From: Gordonia rhizosphera NBRC 16068
Lineage (GTDB): Bacteria > Actinomycetota > Actinomycetes > Mycobacteriales > Mycobacteriaceae
Direction: 5' to 3'
Assembly (NCBI RefSeq): GCF_000298195.1
Contig: NZ_BAHC01000065.1
Coordinates: 1 to 45,244 of the forward strand
Length of the DNA: 45,244 bases
Every line of letters begins with the position of its first letter. Position 1 is the stretch's first letter. Under the pieces are notes generated by a model. That model was not told the origin of the DNA. It worked only from the letters and a program-made list of their open reading frames with translations, and did not search any database. Positions 16,226-24,397 of this stretch are shown here, in pieces. The position numbers and the translations under genes were made by a program.

Positions 16226-17032
16226 ATGACTGACGAACTTGTGACCTATGAGGTGAGCGAAGGTGTGGCCACGCTCAGTCTCAACCGCCCCGAGGTGGCC
16301 AATGCGCAGAACCCAGAGCTGCTGCGCCGGCTTGATGCGTTGTGGACCGCGGCAGCAGATGATCCCGAGGTGCGGGTGATCCTGCTCCGGGGGAACGGAA
16401 AGCACTTCTCGTCCGGCCATGACCTCACCGCTGGTGATCCCGATCGCTCCGACAAGTGGACGGTCAACGAGATATACGAGCTCGAGAGTCGCCAGTACAT
16501 CGGCTACTCGCTGAAGTGGCGGAACGTCCCGAAACCGTCGATCGCTGCGGTCCAGGGGGCGTGTATCGCCGGTGGGCTGCTGCTGGCCTGGCCCTGCGAT
16601 CTGATCGTGGCTGCCGAGAACGCCAAGTTCTCCGATCCCGTCGTCGCCATGGGTATCGGAGGTGTCGAGTATCACGGACACACATGGGAACTCGGCCACC
16701 GTCTGGCCAAGGAGATTCTCTTCACCGGACGCCCGATCACCGCAGAGGAAGCACTGAAGGTCGGGATGGTGAACCAGGTGGTGCCCACCGAACGGCTGGA
16801 CGCCGAATCCCGAGATCTGGCGGTGGCGATCGCCAAGAGGCATCCCTTCGCGCTCCGGATGGCGAAGCGGGCGGTGAACCAAACCCTCGACATTCAAGGG
16901 TTCACCGCTGCGGTGCAGTCGGTGTTCGACATCCATTCGCTGGGACACGGGCATGCGCTCTCCGAGTCCGGCTATCCGATTCTCGTCGATCTCGATCACA
17001 TGAAGACCGAAATCGCGGGCAACCGGTCGTGA
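16226..17032 (+). CDS. Enoyl-CoA hydratase/isomerase family (crotonase)
   Basis: The 268-residue crotonase has the first oxyanion-hole motif SSGHD (62-66) and the second within ACIAGGLLLAWPCDL. The usual catalytic Glu region reads MGIGGVEYHGHTWELG, unlike the standard GGTQRL, so the exact reaction (hydration, isomerisation or other) is uncertain. AGGAGA precedes the ATG by 4-5 nt. It follows the thioesterase pair after 120 nt and precedes an SDR, so hydration followed by oxidation is a reasonable guess. Confidence 0.85.
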   Translation: MTDELVTYEVSEGVATLSLNRPEVANAQNPELLRRLDALWTAAADDPEVRVILLRGNGKHFSSGHDLTAGDPDRSDKWTVNEIYELESRQYIGYSLKWRNVPKPSIAAVQGACIAGGLLLAWPCDLIVAAENAKFSDPVVAMGIGGVEYHGHTWELGHRLAKEILFTGRPITAEEALKVGMVNQVVPTERLDAESRDLAVAIAKRHPFALRMAKRAVNQTLDIQGFTAAVQSVFDIHSLGHGHALSESGYPILVDLDHMKTEIAGNRS

Positions 17033-17092
17033 TGGTCGCCAGCCGGGGCCCGTGGTTCGGACCGGGATTGCTTGAGTGGTAGGGGAACTGAA

Positions 17093-17815
17093 GTGAGAGT
17101 TGCACTTGTCACCGGAGCTGCGCGCGGTCAGGGCCGAGCGATCGCCGAACGCCTTGCGAAGGACGGGCTCGCAGTGATCGCGTGTGATACAGATGTGGCG
17201 GAGTTGGCCGCAATGGCGTCGGACTCGGTCGGCGACCGCATCGTGGGTCGAGAACTGGACGTGACCTCGCGGGCCCAATGGAACGACGTCGTGAGCGATG
17301 CTGTGGGCGAATTCGGGACGCTGAACGTCTTGATCAACAATGCCGGTGTGCTTCATCGGACGCCCATCGAGAAGGAGACCGAGCAGGGCTTCACCAAGAC
17401 CTGGCAAGTGAACTGTCTCGGACCGTTCCTCGGAATCCAGGCCGCGCTGCCACATCTTCGCGAGGCGGACAATCCGTCCATCGTGAACACCTGCAGCACC
17501 GGTGCGCTGCGTGCATTCCCCAATCATGCCGCGTACGGATCATCGAAGTGGGCGCTGCGCGGACTCACGCAAACCCTCGCGGCGGAATTCACCCCGTGGC
17601 GGATACGGGTGAATGCCGTGTTCCCGGGACCGATCCGCACCCCGATGCTCTCGGCCGACACGCAGGCCCGCCTGGCTCCCTCGATGGCTTGGGGGCGTCT
17701 CGGCGAAGCTACGGAAGTCGCTGCGGCGGTGTCATTCCTGGCATCCGCGGAGGCGTCGTTCGTCACCGGTGCGGAATTGACCGTGGACGGTGGTCAGGTC
17801 CTGCAGGTCGGCTGA
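17093..17815 (+). CDS. Short-chain dehydrogenase/reductase
   Basis: The 240-residue classical SDR has TGAARGQG (7-14) for NAD(P), NNAG (82-85), catalytic S135, Y148 and K152 (YGSSK), and a C-terminal TVDGGQ. An acidic D32 after the second strand favours NAD. The GTG at 17093 is chosen for AGGGGA about 7 nt upstream. It ends the thioesterase-crotonase unit and faces the convergent ligase gene. It probably oxidises a hydroxyacyl-CoA or alicyclic alcohol. Confidence 0.86.
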   Translation: MRVALVTGAARGQGRAIAERLAKDGLAVIACDTDVAELAAMASDSVGDRIVGRELDVTSRAQWNDVVSDAVGEFGTLNVLINNAGVLHRTPIEKETEQGFTKTWQVNCLGPFLGIQAALPHLREADNPSIVNTCSTGALRAFPNHAAYGSSKWALRGLTQTLAAEFTPWRIRVNAVFPGPIRTPMLSADTQARLAPSMAWGRLGEATEVAAAVSFLASAEASFVTGAELTVDGGQVLQVG

Positions 17816-17858
17816 ATCGAGGAGTTGTGCCAGGGAGTGCGATAGCCCTTCCACTGAT

Positions 17859-17945
17859 CCTCAGGTGCAAGCGCAGCGAGCCCCGAAAGGCGCCCGTCAC
17901 CCGGCCCCCTTCGTGGCTCCTCGCTACGCTCGTCGCACCTCAGGG
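17859..17945. repeat. Imperfect inverted repeat between convergent genes
   Basis: The left part (CTCAGGTGCAAGCGCAGCGAG, 17860 on) is matched in reverse by the right part (CTCGCTACGCTCGTCGCACC, 17920-17939, then TCAGG), giving an imperfect long hairpin around a GC-rich centre. It lies between the stops of the SDR (17815) and the ligase (17969). From memory, related GGTGCGA/GCGTAGCGAG elements are dispersed in Gordonia and Rhodococcus genomes. It may serve as a bidirectional terminator. Confidence 0.55.
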
Positions 17946-17968
17946 ACCGGCCAGACCTGCGGAGCGAC

Positions 17969-19546
17969 TCACGTCGACGCGAGTCGCCGGGCCGTCACCC
18001 GCGGTCGGTGCGCGCCCAGTCGGACGAGATCGGGTCGCCGGATCTTACCGCTCTCGGTGCGCGGAAGCGGGTCGGTCCAGATCACGATCTCCTCGGGCAG
18101 CTTCCAGGTCGCGAGCCCGGCTGTGGTGAGTGCGGACACCACCGTGGCGTAGTCCGGCGCCGTAACACCGTCGCGCACATGAACGGCCAGCACGAGCCGT
18201 TCGCCCGTCTCGGGATCATCGACGCCGTAGGCTGCGCATTCCCCGATATCACTCAGCGACTCGGCGACCGCGTCTATCTCCATCAGTGAGATCTTCATGC
18301 CCTTGCGAGCCACGACCTCCTTCAGCCGGCCCTTGATCGCCAACCGACCATCGCGGATACCTCCCTGATCGCCGGTCCGCACCCAATCACCGTCGAAGCT
18401 GCCGATGTTGTGGTGGGGGTCCAGGTAACCGTGGAAACGATGCGGACCACGGACGAGGAGCTCGTCGGAGCCGCCGAGCCGCAGAGAGATCTCCACACCG
18501 CGTAGCGGGAGTCCTTCATCGGTGTCATCGGCACCGGAATGGGCCGTGTCGAACTGGGTACTTGTGGAGAAGGGGACCTCTGAGGAGCCGTAGACCCGGA
18601 TGGCTCTGATACCGAACGACTTCCGCGCCGTGTCGATGAGAGAGGCCGGGATTTGTGTACCGCCCAGCGCGAGGGACCGCAGCGGCAGGCTCGTGACGCC
18701 GGCCGTGGCGCATTCGCCGAACAGGGATTCCACGATGATCGGGGCACCGCCGATGATCGTGGCATTCGTCCGGCGCAGTCGGTCGAGCGACGCTGCCGGT
18801 TGAAACCGATTCTCCAGCACGATCCCCGAGAGATGTGACAACGCGAGAGTGATCTGGATGACACCGGTGATACTCGCGAGAGGTGTGGACAGGAAAGGGC
18901 GATCGTCGGACCGGTAGCCCAGTGCCATGCCCATGTTCATGGCACCACAGCGAAGCGTGTTGATGGTGTGGATGACCCCCTTCGGGGTTCCGGTGGTGCC
19001 GGAGGTGAAGACGACGGCCGCCGGCGCATCCGGATCGAGAAGGGCTGCACCATTGGGAAACTCACGGGTCGGAGATGACGGTGTCGTGGTCGTTCCGATG
19101 CGGTCGAGACTCAGCACGAGACCATGTGTCTCGAGATCCATGCGACGCGCATCCTCGTCGAAGGCGAGGCTCACCCGCGGGTGGGCGACCGTATGGGCGT
19201 GGGTGACGTCGCGCTGGCCGCTGCGGCGATCCACGAGAACCGCGGTACACCCACTGGTGATCACGGCGAGATACGCGGCCACGGCCTCGTTCCGGAGCGG
19301 TGCCACGATCAGGACGGCGTCTCCCGCGGTGCAGCCGGACGCGGCGAGGTCTTCGGCGATCCGGACCACCGCCGTGGCGAGACGATCATAGGTCCACTCG
19401 CCGTTCTCGTCGATCAGTGCGGTTCGGTCGCCGCCCGCGGTCAGTGCGGTCCAGGCCTCGGTCTTCGTGGTCGCCGGCAACCACCAGCCCTCTGCTCGGT
19501 AGCGTTCGACGGACGCAGTTGATGGGAACGCGGTGCCTGTTGTCAT
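17969..19546 (-). CDS. Acyl-CoA ligase, AMP-forming
   Basis: The 525-residue ANL enzyme has FTSGTTGTPKG (180-190), A5 motif VYGSSEVP, a hinge reading GRLKEVVARKGMKISLMEID (the usual GGENI is replaced by KGMKI), and PRTESGK with K501 near the C-terminus. The altered hinge may change the adenylation/thioesterification switch but is seen in some ligase subfamilies. The ATG at 19546 is chosen by protein start (MTTGTAFPS); no strong ribosome-binding site is seen. Clustered TACGG repeats lie 72-111 nt upstream. It is the last gene of the minus-strand block that begins with aldehyde dehydrogenase, though it has its own promoter region. Confidence 0.86.
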   Translation of the reverse strand: MTTGTAFPSTASVERYRAEGWWLPATTKTEAWTALTAGGDRTALIDENGEWTYDRLATAVVRIAEDLAASGCTAGDAVLIVAPLRNEAVAAYLAVITSGCTAVLVDRRSGQRDVTHAHTVAHPRVSLAFDEDARRMDLETHGLVLSLDRIGTTTTPSSPTREFPNGAALLDPDAPAAVVFTSGTTGTPKGVIHTINTLRCGAMNMGMALGYRSDDRPFLSTPLASITGVIQITLALSHLSGIVLENRFQPAASLDRLRRTNATIIGGAPIIVESLFGECATAGVTSLPLRSLALGGTQIPASLIDTARKSFGIRAIRVYGSSEVPFSTSTQFDTAHSGADDTDEGLPLRGVEISLRLGGSDELLVRGPHRFHGYLDPHHNIGSFDGDWVRTGDQGGIRDGRLAIKGRLKEVVARKGMKISLMEIDAVAESLSDIGECAAYGVDDPETGERLVLAVHVRDGVTAPDYATVVSALTTAGLATWKLPEEIVIWTDPLPRTESGKIRRPDLVRLGAHRPRVTARRLAST

Positions 19547-19617
19547 GGCGGACTGCCGATCTGTCGGTGTGCCTGTGTCGCCCGGGTTTTCACGTAGAGG
19601 CGTGGAGGTGCAAAAGT

Positions 19618-19657
19618 CTACGGAAGTACCTACGGTAATACGGTAATACCTACGGTA
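19618..19657. promoter_or_regulatory. Clustered TACGG repeats upstream of ligase
   Basis: TACGG occurs at 19619, 19631, 19639 and 19651. Two copies of the 11-bp element TACC-TAC-GGTA (19627-19637 and 19647-19657), itself an imperfect palindrome, are exactly 20 bp apart, so they fall on the same DNA face. This is typical of cooperative binding by a dimeric regulator. The element is in the 19547-19707 spacer and probably controls the ligase. Confidence 0.6.
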
Positions 19658-19707
19658 TAGGCTACCGGGATGCGTGCCGGTGCGGTAGGGGCGAGGCGGG
19701 GGGCAGA

Positions 19708-20079
19708 TCATCCCGCCATCTCGATCAATCGATGCGCGAATAGCAGTTCATCGGTGGCGGGGTCCCGCACGAGGACGTCGCGATAGAGCCCCGTCTTGAT
19801 CGCCCCGTCGACACGGTTCCGGAACAGCCACGTGGACACGCAGGACACTTCACCGGAGCGGAGGCGCTCGATTTCCGGAATTCCGGTCAGATGTGTACCG
19901 ACCGGCGAGTTCTCCGCGAAGGCTCGGAGCGCTTCGTGACCGATGTGAGGCTCGTGGCCGACGATCTCGAGGCGGCCGTCGGCGGCGAACAGGCGGGCCC
20001 AGTCGTAGGCGTTTCGCGTGTCGATCAACCGGCCGTAGCCGGCGAGCACCGTATGTATGGCGACGATGTCGATGTCCAT
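19708..20079 (-). CDS. SnoaL/NTF2-like fold protein
   Basis: The 123-residue protein has the NTF2/SnoaL alpha+beta cone pattern: IHTVLAGYGRLIDTRNAYDWARLFAADG, then a GHEALRAF helix and a C-terminal beta sheet. The ATG at 20079 follows AGGAG by about 7 nt. Family members include ketosteroid isomerase, dehydratases and non-catalytic binding proteins, so the reaction is open. It follows the alcohol dehydrogenase by 137 nt on the same strand. Isomerisation or dehydration of a ring intermediate is possible but unproven. Confidence 0.75.
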   Translation of the reverse strand: MDIDIVAIHTVLAGYGRLIDTRNAYDWARLFAADGRLEIVGHEPHIGHEALRAFAENSPVGTHLTGIPEIERLRSGEVSCVSTWLFRNRVDGAIKTGLYRDVLVRDPATDELLFAHRLIEMAG

Positions 20080-20215
20080 GCCGATCTCCTGTGCGTGTGT
20101 CGAACCCTGGCGGCTGGTGTGATGGGTGGGTGTCTGGCCCGCTTGTCGAGGCTGGTGGGCGGTGCTCGGGTGGGGGTGCACGCCCGTGCGGGAACCGCAA
20201 CGTCGGCCGACCCGA

Positions 20216-21310
20216 TCAGGGCATGATGATGACCGGCTTCACCGCGGTGCCGGCCACCGCGTCGGCTTCGGCCTTCGAGATGTCGGCGAGATCATACTCG
20301 GTGATCATCGTGTCGAACGGGAAGAGTCCGTTGCGCCACAGATCGATCAGTCGCGGGATGAAGATCTGCGGCACGGCTGCACCCTCATGGCAGAATGTCA
20401 CATGCTTGCCGGTCAATTCGGACGGGTGCACCGAAAACGCATCCATCCCGGACCCGACCAGGACACTTCGCCCGGGCCGACGCAGGACACGTAGCGTGTT
20501 CGCCATGACCGCCCCGACCCCGGTCGTGTCGAAACTGAAATCCAGTCCACCTGTGTCCGCGACGACCTGTGCGACGAGGTCCTCGGCGGCGCCGTCGACC
20601 ACGCGCGTGGCACCGAGTTCCAGTGCGAGGGCGCGACGTTCCGCATTGAGGTCGACCGCCACGATGTCCACCGCGCCCGACAGCTTTGCCGCCATGATCG
20701 CCGACAGGCCCACCGCCCCGACACCGAAGACGGCGATGGACTGACCTGCGCTCAAGCGCATCTCGTTCAGTACCGCCCCGGCACCTGTCTGAACGCCACA
20801 GCCGAGCGGGCCGAGCTTCTGCAGCGGGACGTCCTTGGACACCTTGACCATATTGCGTTCGGTGGCCAGCGCGTACTGGCCGAAGGATGACTGGCCGAAC
20901 CATCGGTTGGTGACCGGGTTGCCGTCCGCGTCGCGTGCGGTGCGTCGCCCGTCGGGCGTGAGACCCATGAGATTGCGTGCCTCGAAGGCCGCGCAGTCCG
21001 TCGGGTGTCCGGACACGCACGAGGGGCATGCGCCACATGAATCGAAGCTCAGCACAACGTGATCGCCGACCTCGACAGAGGTGACCCCGGGGCCGGTCTG
21101 CTCGACGATCCCCGCGCCTTCGTGACCCAGGATCGCCGGCAGGAACTGCTCGCCGAGCAGGCCGCTGCGACCGATTAGGTCGGTGTGGCAGAAGCCGGTG
21201 GCCACGACCCTGACCAGGGCTTCGCCCGGACCTGGTGCGCCGAGTTCGACCACTTCGATCGAATATGGTGCTGCGGGGTCGCGGATGACCGCGGACAGTG
21301 ATGTCGTCAC
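20216..21310 (-). CDS. Zinc-dependent NAD alcohol dehydrogenase (MDR)
   Basis: The 364-residue medium-chain dehydrogenase has catalytic zinc ligands C41 (GFCHTD), H63-E64 (GHEGAG) and C171 (GPLGCG). Structural-zinc cysteines are at 92, 95, 98 and 106, and the Rossmann motif GVGAVG is at 196-201 with D220 favouring NAD. The GTG at 21310 has AAGGA about 6 nt upstream; an ATG at 21331 overlaps the spacing poorly. It sits 31 nt after the P450 gene, so it likely oxidises the P450's alcohol product to an aldehyde for the aldehyde dehydrogenase of the same operon. Confidence 0.92.
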   Translation of the reverse strand: MTTSLSAVIRDPAAPYSIEVVELGAPGPGEALVRVVATGFCHTDLIGRSGLLGEQFLPAILGHEGAGIVEQTGPGVTSVEVGDHVVLSFDSCGACPSCVSGHPTDCAAFEARNLMGLTPDGRRTARDADGNPVTNRWFGQSSFGQYALATERNMVKVSKDVPLQKLGPLGCGVQTGAGAVLNEMRLSAGQSIAVFGVGAVGLSAIMAAKLSGAVDIVAVDLNAERRALALELGATRVVDGAAEDLVAQVVADTGGLDFSFDTTGVGAVMANTLRVLRRPGRSVLVGSGMDAFSVHPSELTGKHVTFCHEGAAVPQIFIPRLIDLWRNGLFPFDTMITEYDLADISKAEADAVAGTAVKPVIIMP

Positions 21311-21341
21311 AGGAAATCCTTCGTGTCCCATACTCCGTGGC

Positions 21342-22604
21342 TCAACCGATATGTGCGGGAAGTGATTCGATGCCGTTGATGAAATTGCTGACCAGCTGGA
21401 CCGGTTCACCGAACTCGATGTCGGGCACCCGGCGCAGCAACTCTCCGACGATCGAGCGCAACTGGGTCTTCGCCAGGCTGTGCCCGAGGCAGTAGTGCAC
21501 GCCACCGCCGCCGAAGGCCACGTGCCGCACGCGCCGTCGCGACAGGTCGAACCGCCACGGATCCCCGAACCGTTGTTCGTCGCGGTTGCCGGAACAGTAG
21601 AACATGACCACCTTGTCGCCGGCCGAGATCTGCGCACCGTTCAGTTCCACGTCGCGCGCCGCGGTCCGCGCGAAGCTCATCACGGGCGATGCATGACGCA
21701 CGAATTCCTCGACCGCACCCATGATACGGCCGTCGAAATCCTCCATCAGCCAGTCCCGCTGGTCCGGGTTCGCGGCGAAGTTGAGCATCGTCCGGGTGGT
21801 GGTCTGTTTGGTCGTATCGTTGCCGGCGACACTCATCAAGAGCATGAACGACCCGATGTCGTCGTCCGAGAGACCCTCGCCGTCGATTCGTGCCTCGACG
21901 AGCGCGGTCATGAGGTCATCGGTCGGGTTCTTGCGGCGAAAAGCCGCAAGGTCCTTGGCAATCGAGAAGAGGAGCAGGGCGTCTTCCATCAGCTTCTGAT
22001 ACTTCGCCTCGCCCTCAAGGGCGGCGACCTCACCCCCGCCGACGAGATTCTCGGCTGCCATCCGCACCCGCTCCCGTTCCGACTCGGGCACACCGACGAT
22101 ATCCGACACCGTGTGCATCGGCAGACGACTGGAGCAGCGCTCAACGAAATCGATGTCCCCGGCACCGATGAGATCGTCCACGATCGTCTTGGCGCGGGCA
22201 GCGATCCGATCCTCGATGCCCTTCACGTTTCTCGGGGTGAAGGCCGCGCTGACGAGACCACGGTACAGCGTGTGATCGGGCGGATCCATGGTCAGGAAGA
22301 AGCTGCCGAAGCTGTTGGTGGAAGGGGGGATCGGCTCGAGCATCACACCGTAGCCGGACTGGTACAGATCGCTGTCGGTGCTCACCGTGGTGATGTCAGT
22401 GGCAGTGGTCACGGCCCAAAAGCCCTCTTGGCTGTGCGGGCTGTGATACGAGACGGGCGCATGCCAACTGACCGGCGCTTCGGCGCGTAGCCGAGCGAAC
22501 GCCTCATCGCGCGCACGGAACGGTCTGGCCCAGAAGGTGTCCGACGAGATGTCCACGTCGGCGGTGAATGGGTGATGGGTGGTGTACAGCTCTTGTGTCT
22601 CCAC
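21342..22604 (-). CDS. Cytochrome P450
   Basis: The 420-residue soluble bacterial P450 has the I-helix AGNDTT (260-265), ExxR at E300-R303, and the heme loop FGGGGVHYCLGH with C372. It resembles the CYP124/CYP125/CYP142 style of actinobacterial enzymes acting on steroid or isoprenoid side chains, but I cannot assign a family number. The GTG at 22604 follows GGAGGT. No ferredoxin or reductase gene is nearby, so electrons must come from elsewhere. It lies between aldehyde and alcohol dehydrogenase genes; terminal hydroxylation followed by oxidation to an acid is the likely sequence. Confidence 0.93.
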   Translation of the reverse strand: METQELYTTHHPFTADVDISSDTFWARPFRARDEAFARLRAEAPVSWHAPVSYHSPHSQEGFWAVTTATDITTVSTDSDLYQSGYGVMLEPIPPSTNSFGSFFLTMDPPDHTLYRGLVSAAFTPRNVKGIEDRIAARAKTIVDDLIGAGDIDFVERCSSRLPMHTVSDIVGVPESERERVRMAAENLVGGGEVAALEGEAKYQKLMEDALLLFSIAKDLAAFRRKNPTDDLMTALVEARIDGEGLSDDDIGSFMLLMSVAGNDTTKQTTTRTMLNFAANPDQRDWLMEDFDGRIMGAVEEFVRHASPVMSFARTAARDVELNGAQISAGDKVVMFYCSGNRDEQRFGDPWRFDLSRRRVRHVAFGGGGVHYCLGHSLAKTQLRSIVGELLRRVPDIEFGEPVQLVSNFINGIESLPAHIG

Positions 22605-22648
22605 GGGGCTACCTCCTGGGCCTGGCGAGATCGGATGTGATGAGTGGG

Positions 22649-24070
22649 TCAGGACGGCGAGCTGGCCGGTGGCACGGTGACGGCCTGGAACTGGGTGAAC
22701 TCGTCGAGGCCCCATGGACCGTTCTCCACCCCGATCCCGCTCGCCTTCGTGCCCCCGAATGGCAGGTCCGGACGGACGCCGCTGCCGTGCGCATTGATCG
22801 ACACCTGACCACAGTCGAGGAACTCGGCAATCTTCAGCGCGTGGTCGGTGTCTGCCGACCACACCGAGGCGGTCAGTCCGTAAGGAGAGTCGTTGGCACT
22901 GGCTATCGCCGACTCGACATCGCGATACGCGACGATCGGCAGGGCGGGGCCGAACTGCTCCTCGTCGACGATGCGGACACCGTCGGTGACATTCGCGAGA
23001 ATGGTCGGCTCGTAGAAGTAACCCGGTCGATCGATGGGACGCCCACCGGCCGCCGCCCGCGCACCGTGCGCGAGCGCATCGTCGACGAGCTCGGAAACCC
23101 TCTGAAACTGGGGAAGATTGCAGATCGGCCCCAACTCCACATCGGGGACGTCGCCGGCGTCCACCAGGACGGTACGTGCATGCTCGGCAAGGGCCTCGAC
23201 GACGTCGTCGTAGATCCTTTCCGGAGCGTAGACGCGTTTGACCGCCAGACAGATCTGACCGTTGTTGTCGAACGCGCCCCAGAACAGTCGCCGCGCAATT
23301 GCCTCGGGGTCGACGTCGTCGAGCAGGATCGCCGGATCATTCCCACCGAGTTCCAAGGTGACACGCTTCAGGTCGGTCGCCGCCGCGGCCGCGATCGCCT
23401 TGCCGGTCGGGGTCGATCCGGTGAAGCTCACCTTGCGTGGAATCGGGTGGGAGACCATCGATGCGCCGAGTGGGTCACGGCCGGTGACCACGTTGATCAC
23501 ACCCGGGGGCAGAGCCCGTGCGAGGGCGTGGCCCAGGGCCAGCGTCGACAGCGGCGTGTACGGCGAAGGCTTGAGTACCAGGGTGTTGCCCGCACGTAGA
23601 GCCGGAGCGATCTTCCAGGACGCCAAGGCGATGGGGAAGTTCCAGGGAGTGATCGCAGCCACGACCCCAATGGGGCGGCGGACCACTTCGGCCCGGCCGC
23701 CGCCGGCGTCGTGGAGCACATGCGTCGGGACGTCGAGTCCAGCGTAGTAGGCGAACCACGACATCGCACCCAGGACCTCGAGTCGGGCGCCGGACAGGGG
23801 CTTGCCCTGCTCCCGGGTCAGCAGGCCGGCAATACGTTCGGTGTCCTCCTTGATGGCCGCCACCGCGGCATGAAGGGCTTCCCGTCGCGCATCGTCGTCG
23901 AGACGCCACGACCACAGTGCCTGCTGGGCTGCCTGCATCGCGTTGTCGAGTTCGGTCCTGGTGCAGTCGGGTGCCTCGGCGAACTCTCGACCGGTGGCCG
24001 GATCCAGAACGGCGAACGATGCCGTGCCGGGGACGTCCTTCCCCGCGATCAGCATGCCGAGATCGTGCAT
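22649..24070 (-). CDS. Aldehyde dehydrogenase
   Basis: The 473-residue NAD(P)-dependent enzyme has PWNFP (142-146, N144), the general base E240 in LELGG, and nucleophile C274 in NNGQICLA. The length and motifs are complete. AAGGAG precedes the ATG by about 6 nt. It is the first gene of the minus-strand operon aldehyde dehydrogenase, P450, alcohol dehydrogenase, and faces the tandem TetR regulator. It should convert an aldehyde to a carboxylate ready for CoA activation. Confidence 0.93.
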   Translation of the reverse strand: MHDLGMLIAGKDVPGTASFAVLDPATGREFAEAPDCTRTELDNAMQAAQQALWSWRLDDDARREALHAAVAAIKEDTERIAGLLTREQGKPLSGARLEVLGAMSWFAYYAGLDVPTHVLHDAGGGRAEVVRRPIGVVAAITPWNFPIALASWKIAPALRAGNTLVLKPSPYTPLSTLALGHALARALPPGVINVVTGRDPLGASMVSHPIPRKVSFTGSTPTGKAIAAAAATDLKRVTLELGGNDPAILLDDVDPEAIARRLFWGAFDNNGQICLAVKRVYAPERIYDDVVEALAEHARTVLVDAGDVPDVELGPICNLPQFQRVSELVDDALAHGARAAAGGRPIDRPGYFYEPTILANVTDGVRIVDEEQFGPALPIVAYRDVESAIASANDSPYGLTASVWSADTDHALKIAEFLDCGQVSINAHGSGVRPDLPFGGTKASGIGVENGPWGLDEFTQFQAVTVPPASSPS

Positions 24071-24233
24071 GGGTCACTCCTTGAGATCGCGGTGACTGGG
24101 TCGATGCGATCGGTTCGGGCCATCGGGGTGATGGATGGTTGGACGCTACGTGACGCCCCTCACACACCCTAACAAGACTCAGATTCTTATTTCAATAAAG
24201 TCCGCCGCTGCGTCAAAACACGCTGTTGTAGTT

Positions 24234-24249
24234 GTATTCAAGTGAATAC
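24234..24249. promoter_or_regulatory. Perfect inverted repeat in P450-operon/tandem-TetR promoter
   Basis: GTATTCA-AG-TGAATAC is a perfect 7+7 inverted repeat with a 2-nt centre, in the 327-nt divergent spacer 24071-24397. A related half-site TATTCGAACTC is at 24293-24303. AT-rich segments (24175-24200) probably hold promoters. No gene is seen in this spacer. It is the best candidate operator for the tandem TetR protein encoded next door. Confidence 0.6.
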
Positions 24250-24397
24250 TGGCCGCGTATGGCTTCGCTCGTGACTGCAGATTGAAGCGTCTATTCGAAC
24301 TCGGACTATCAATCCTTGTGGCCGTCCGGATACGATGACCCGGGATTCGCCCGACCGGGGAGCCTCAAGGACCGGTCGGCGCACAGAGAGGCGTGCA

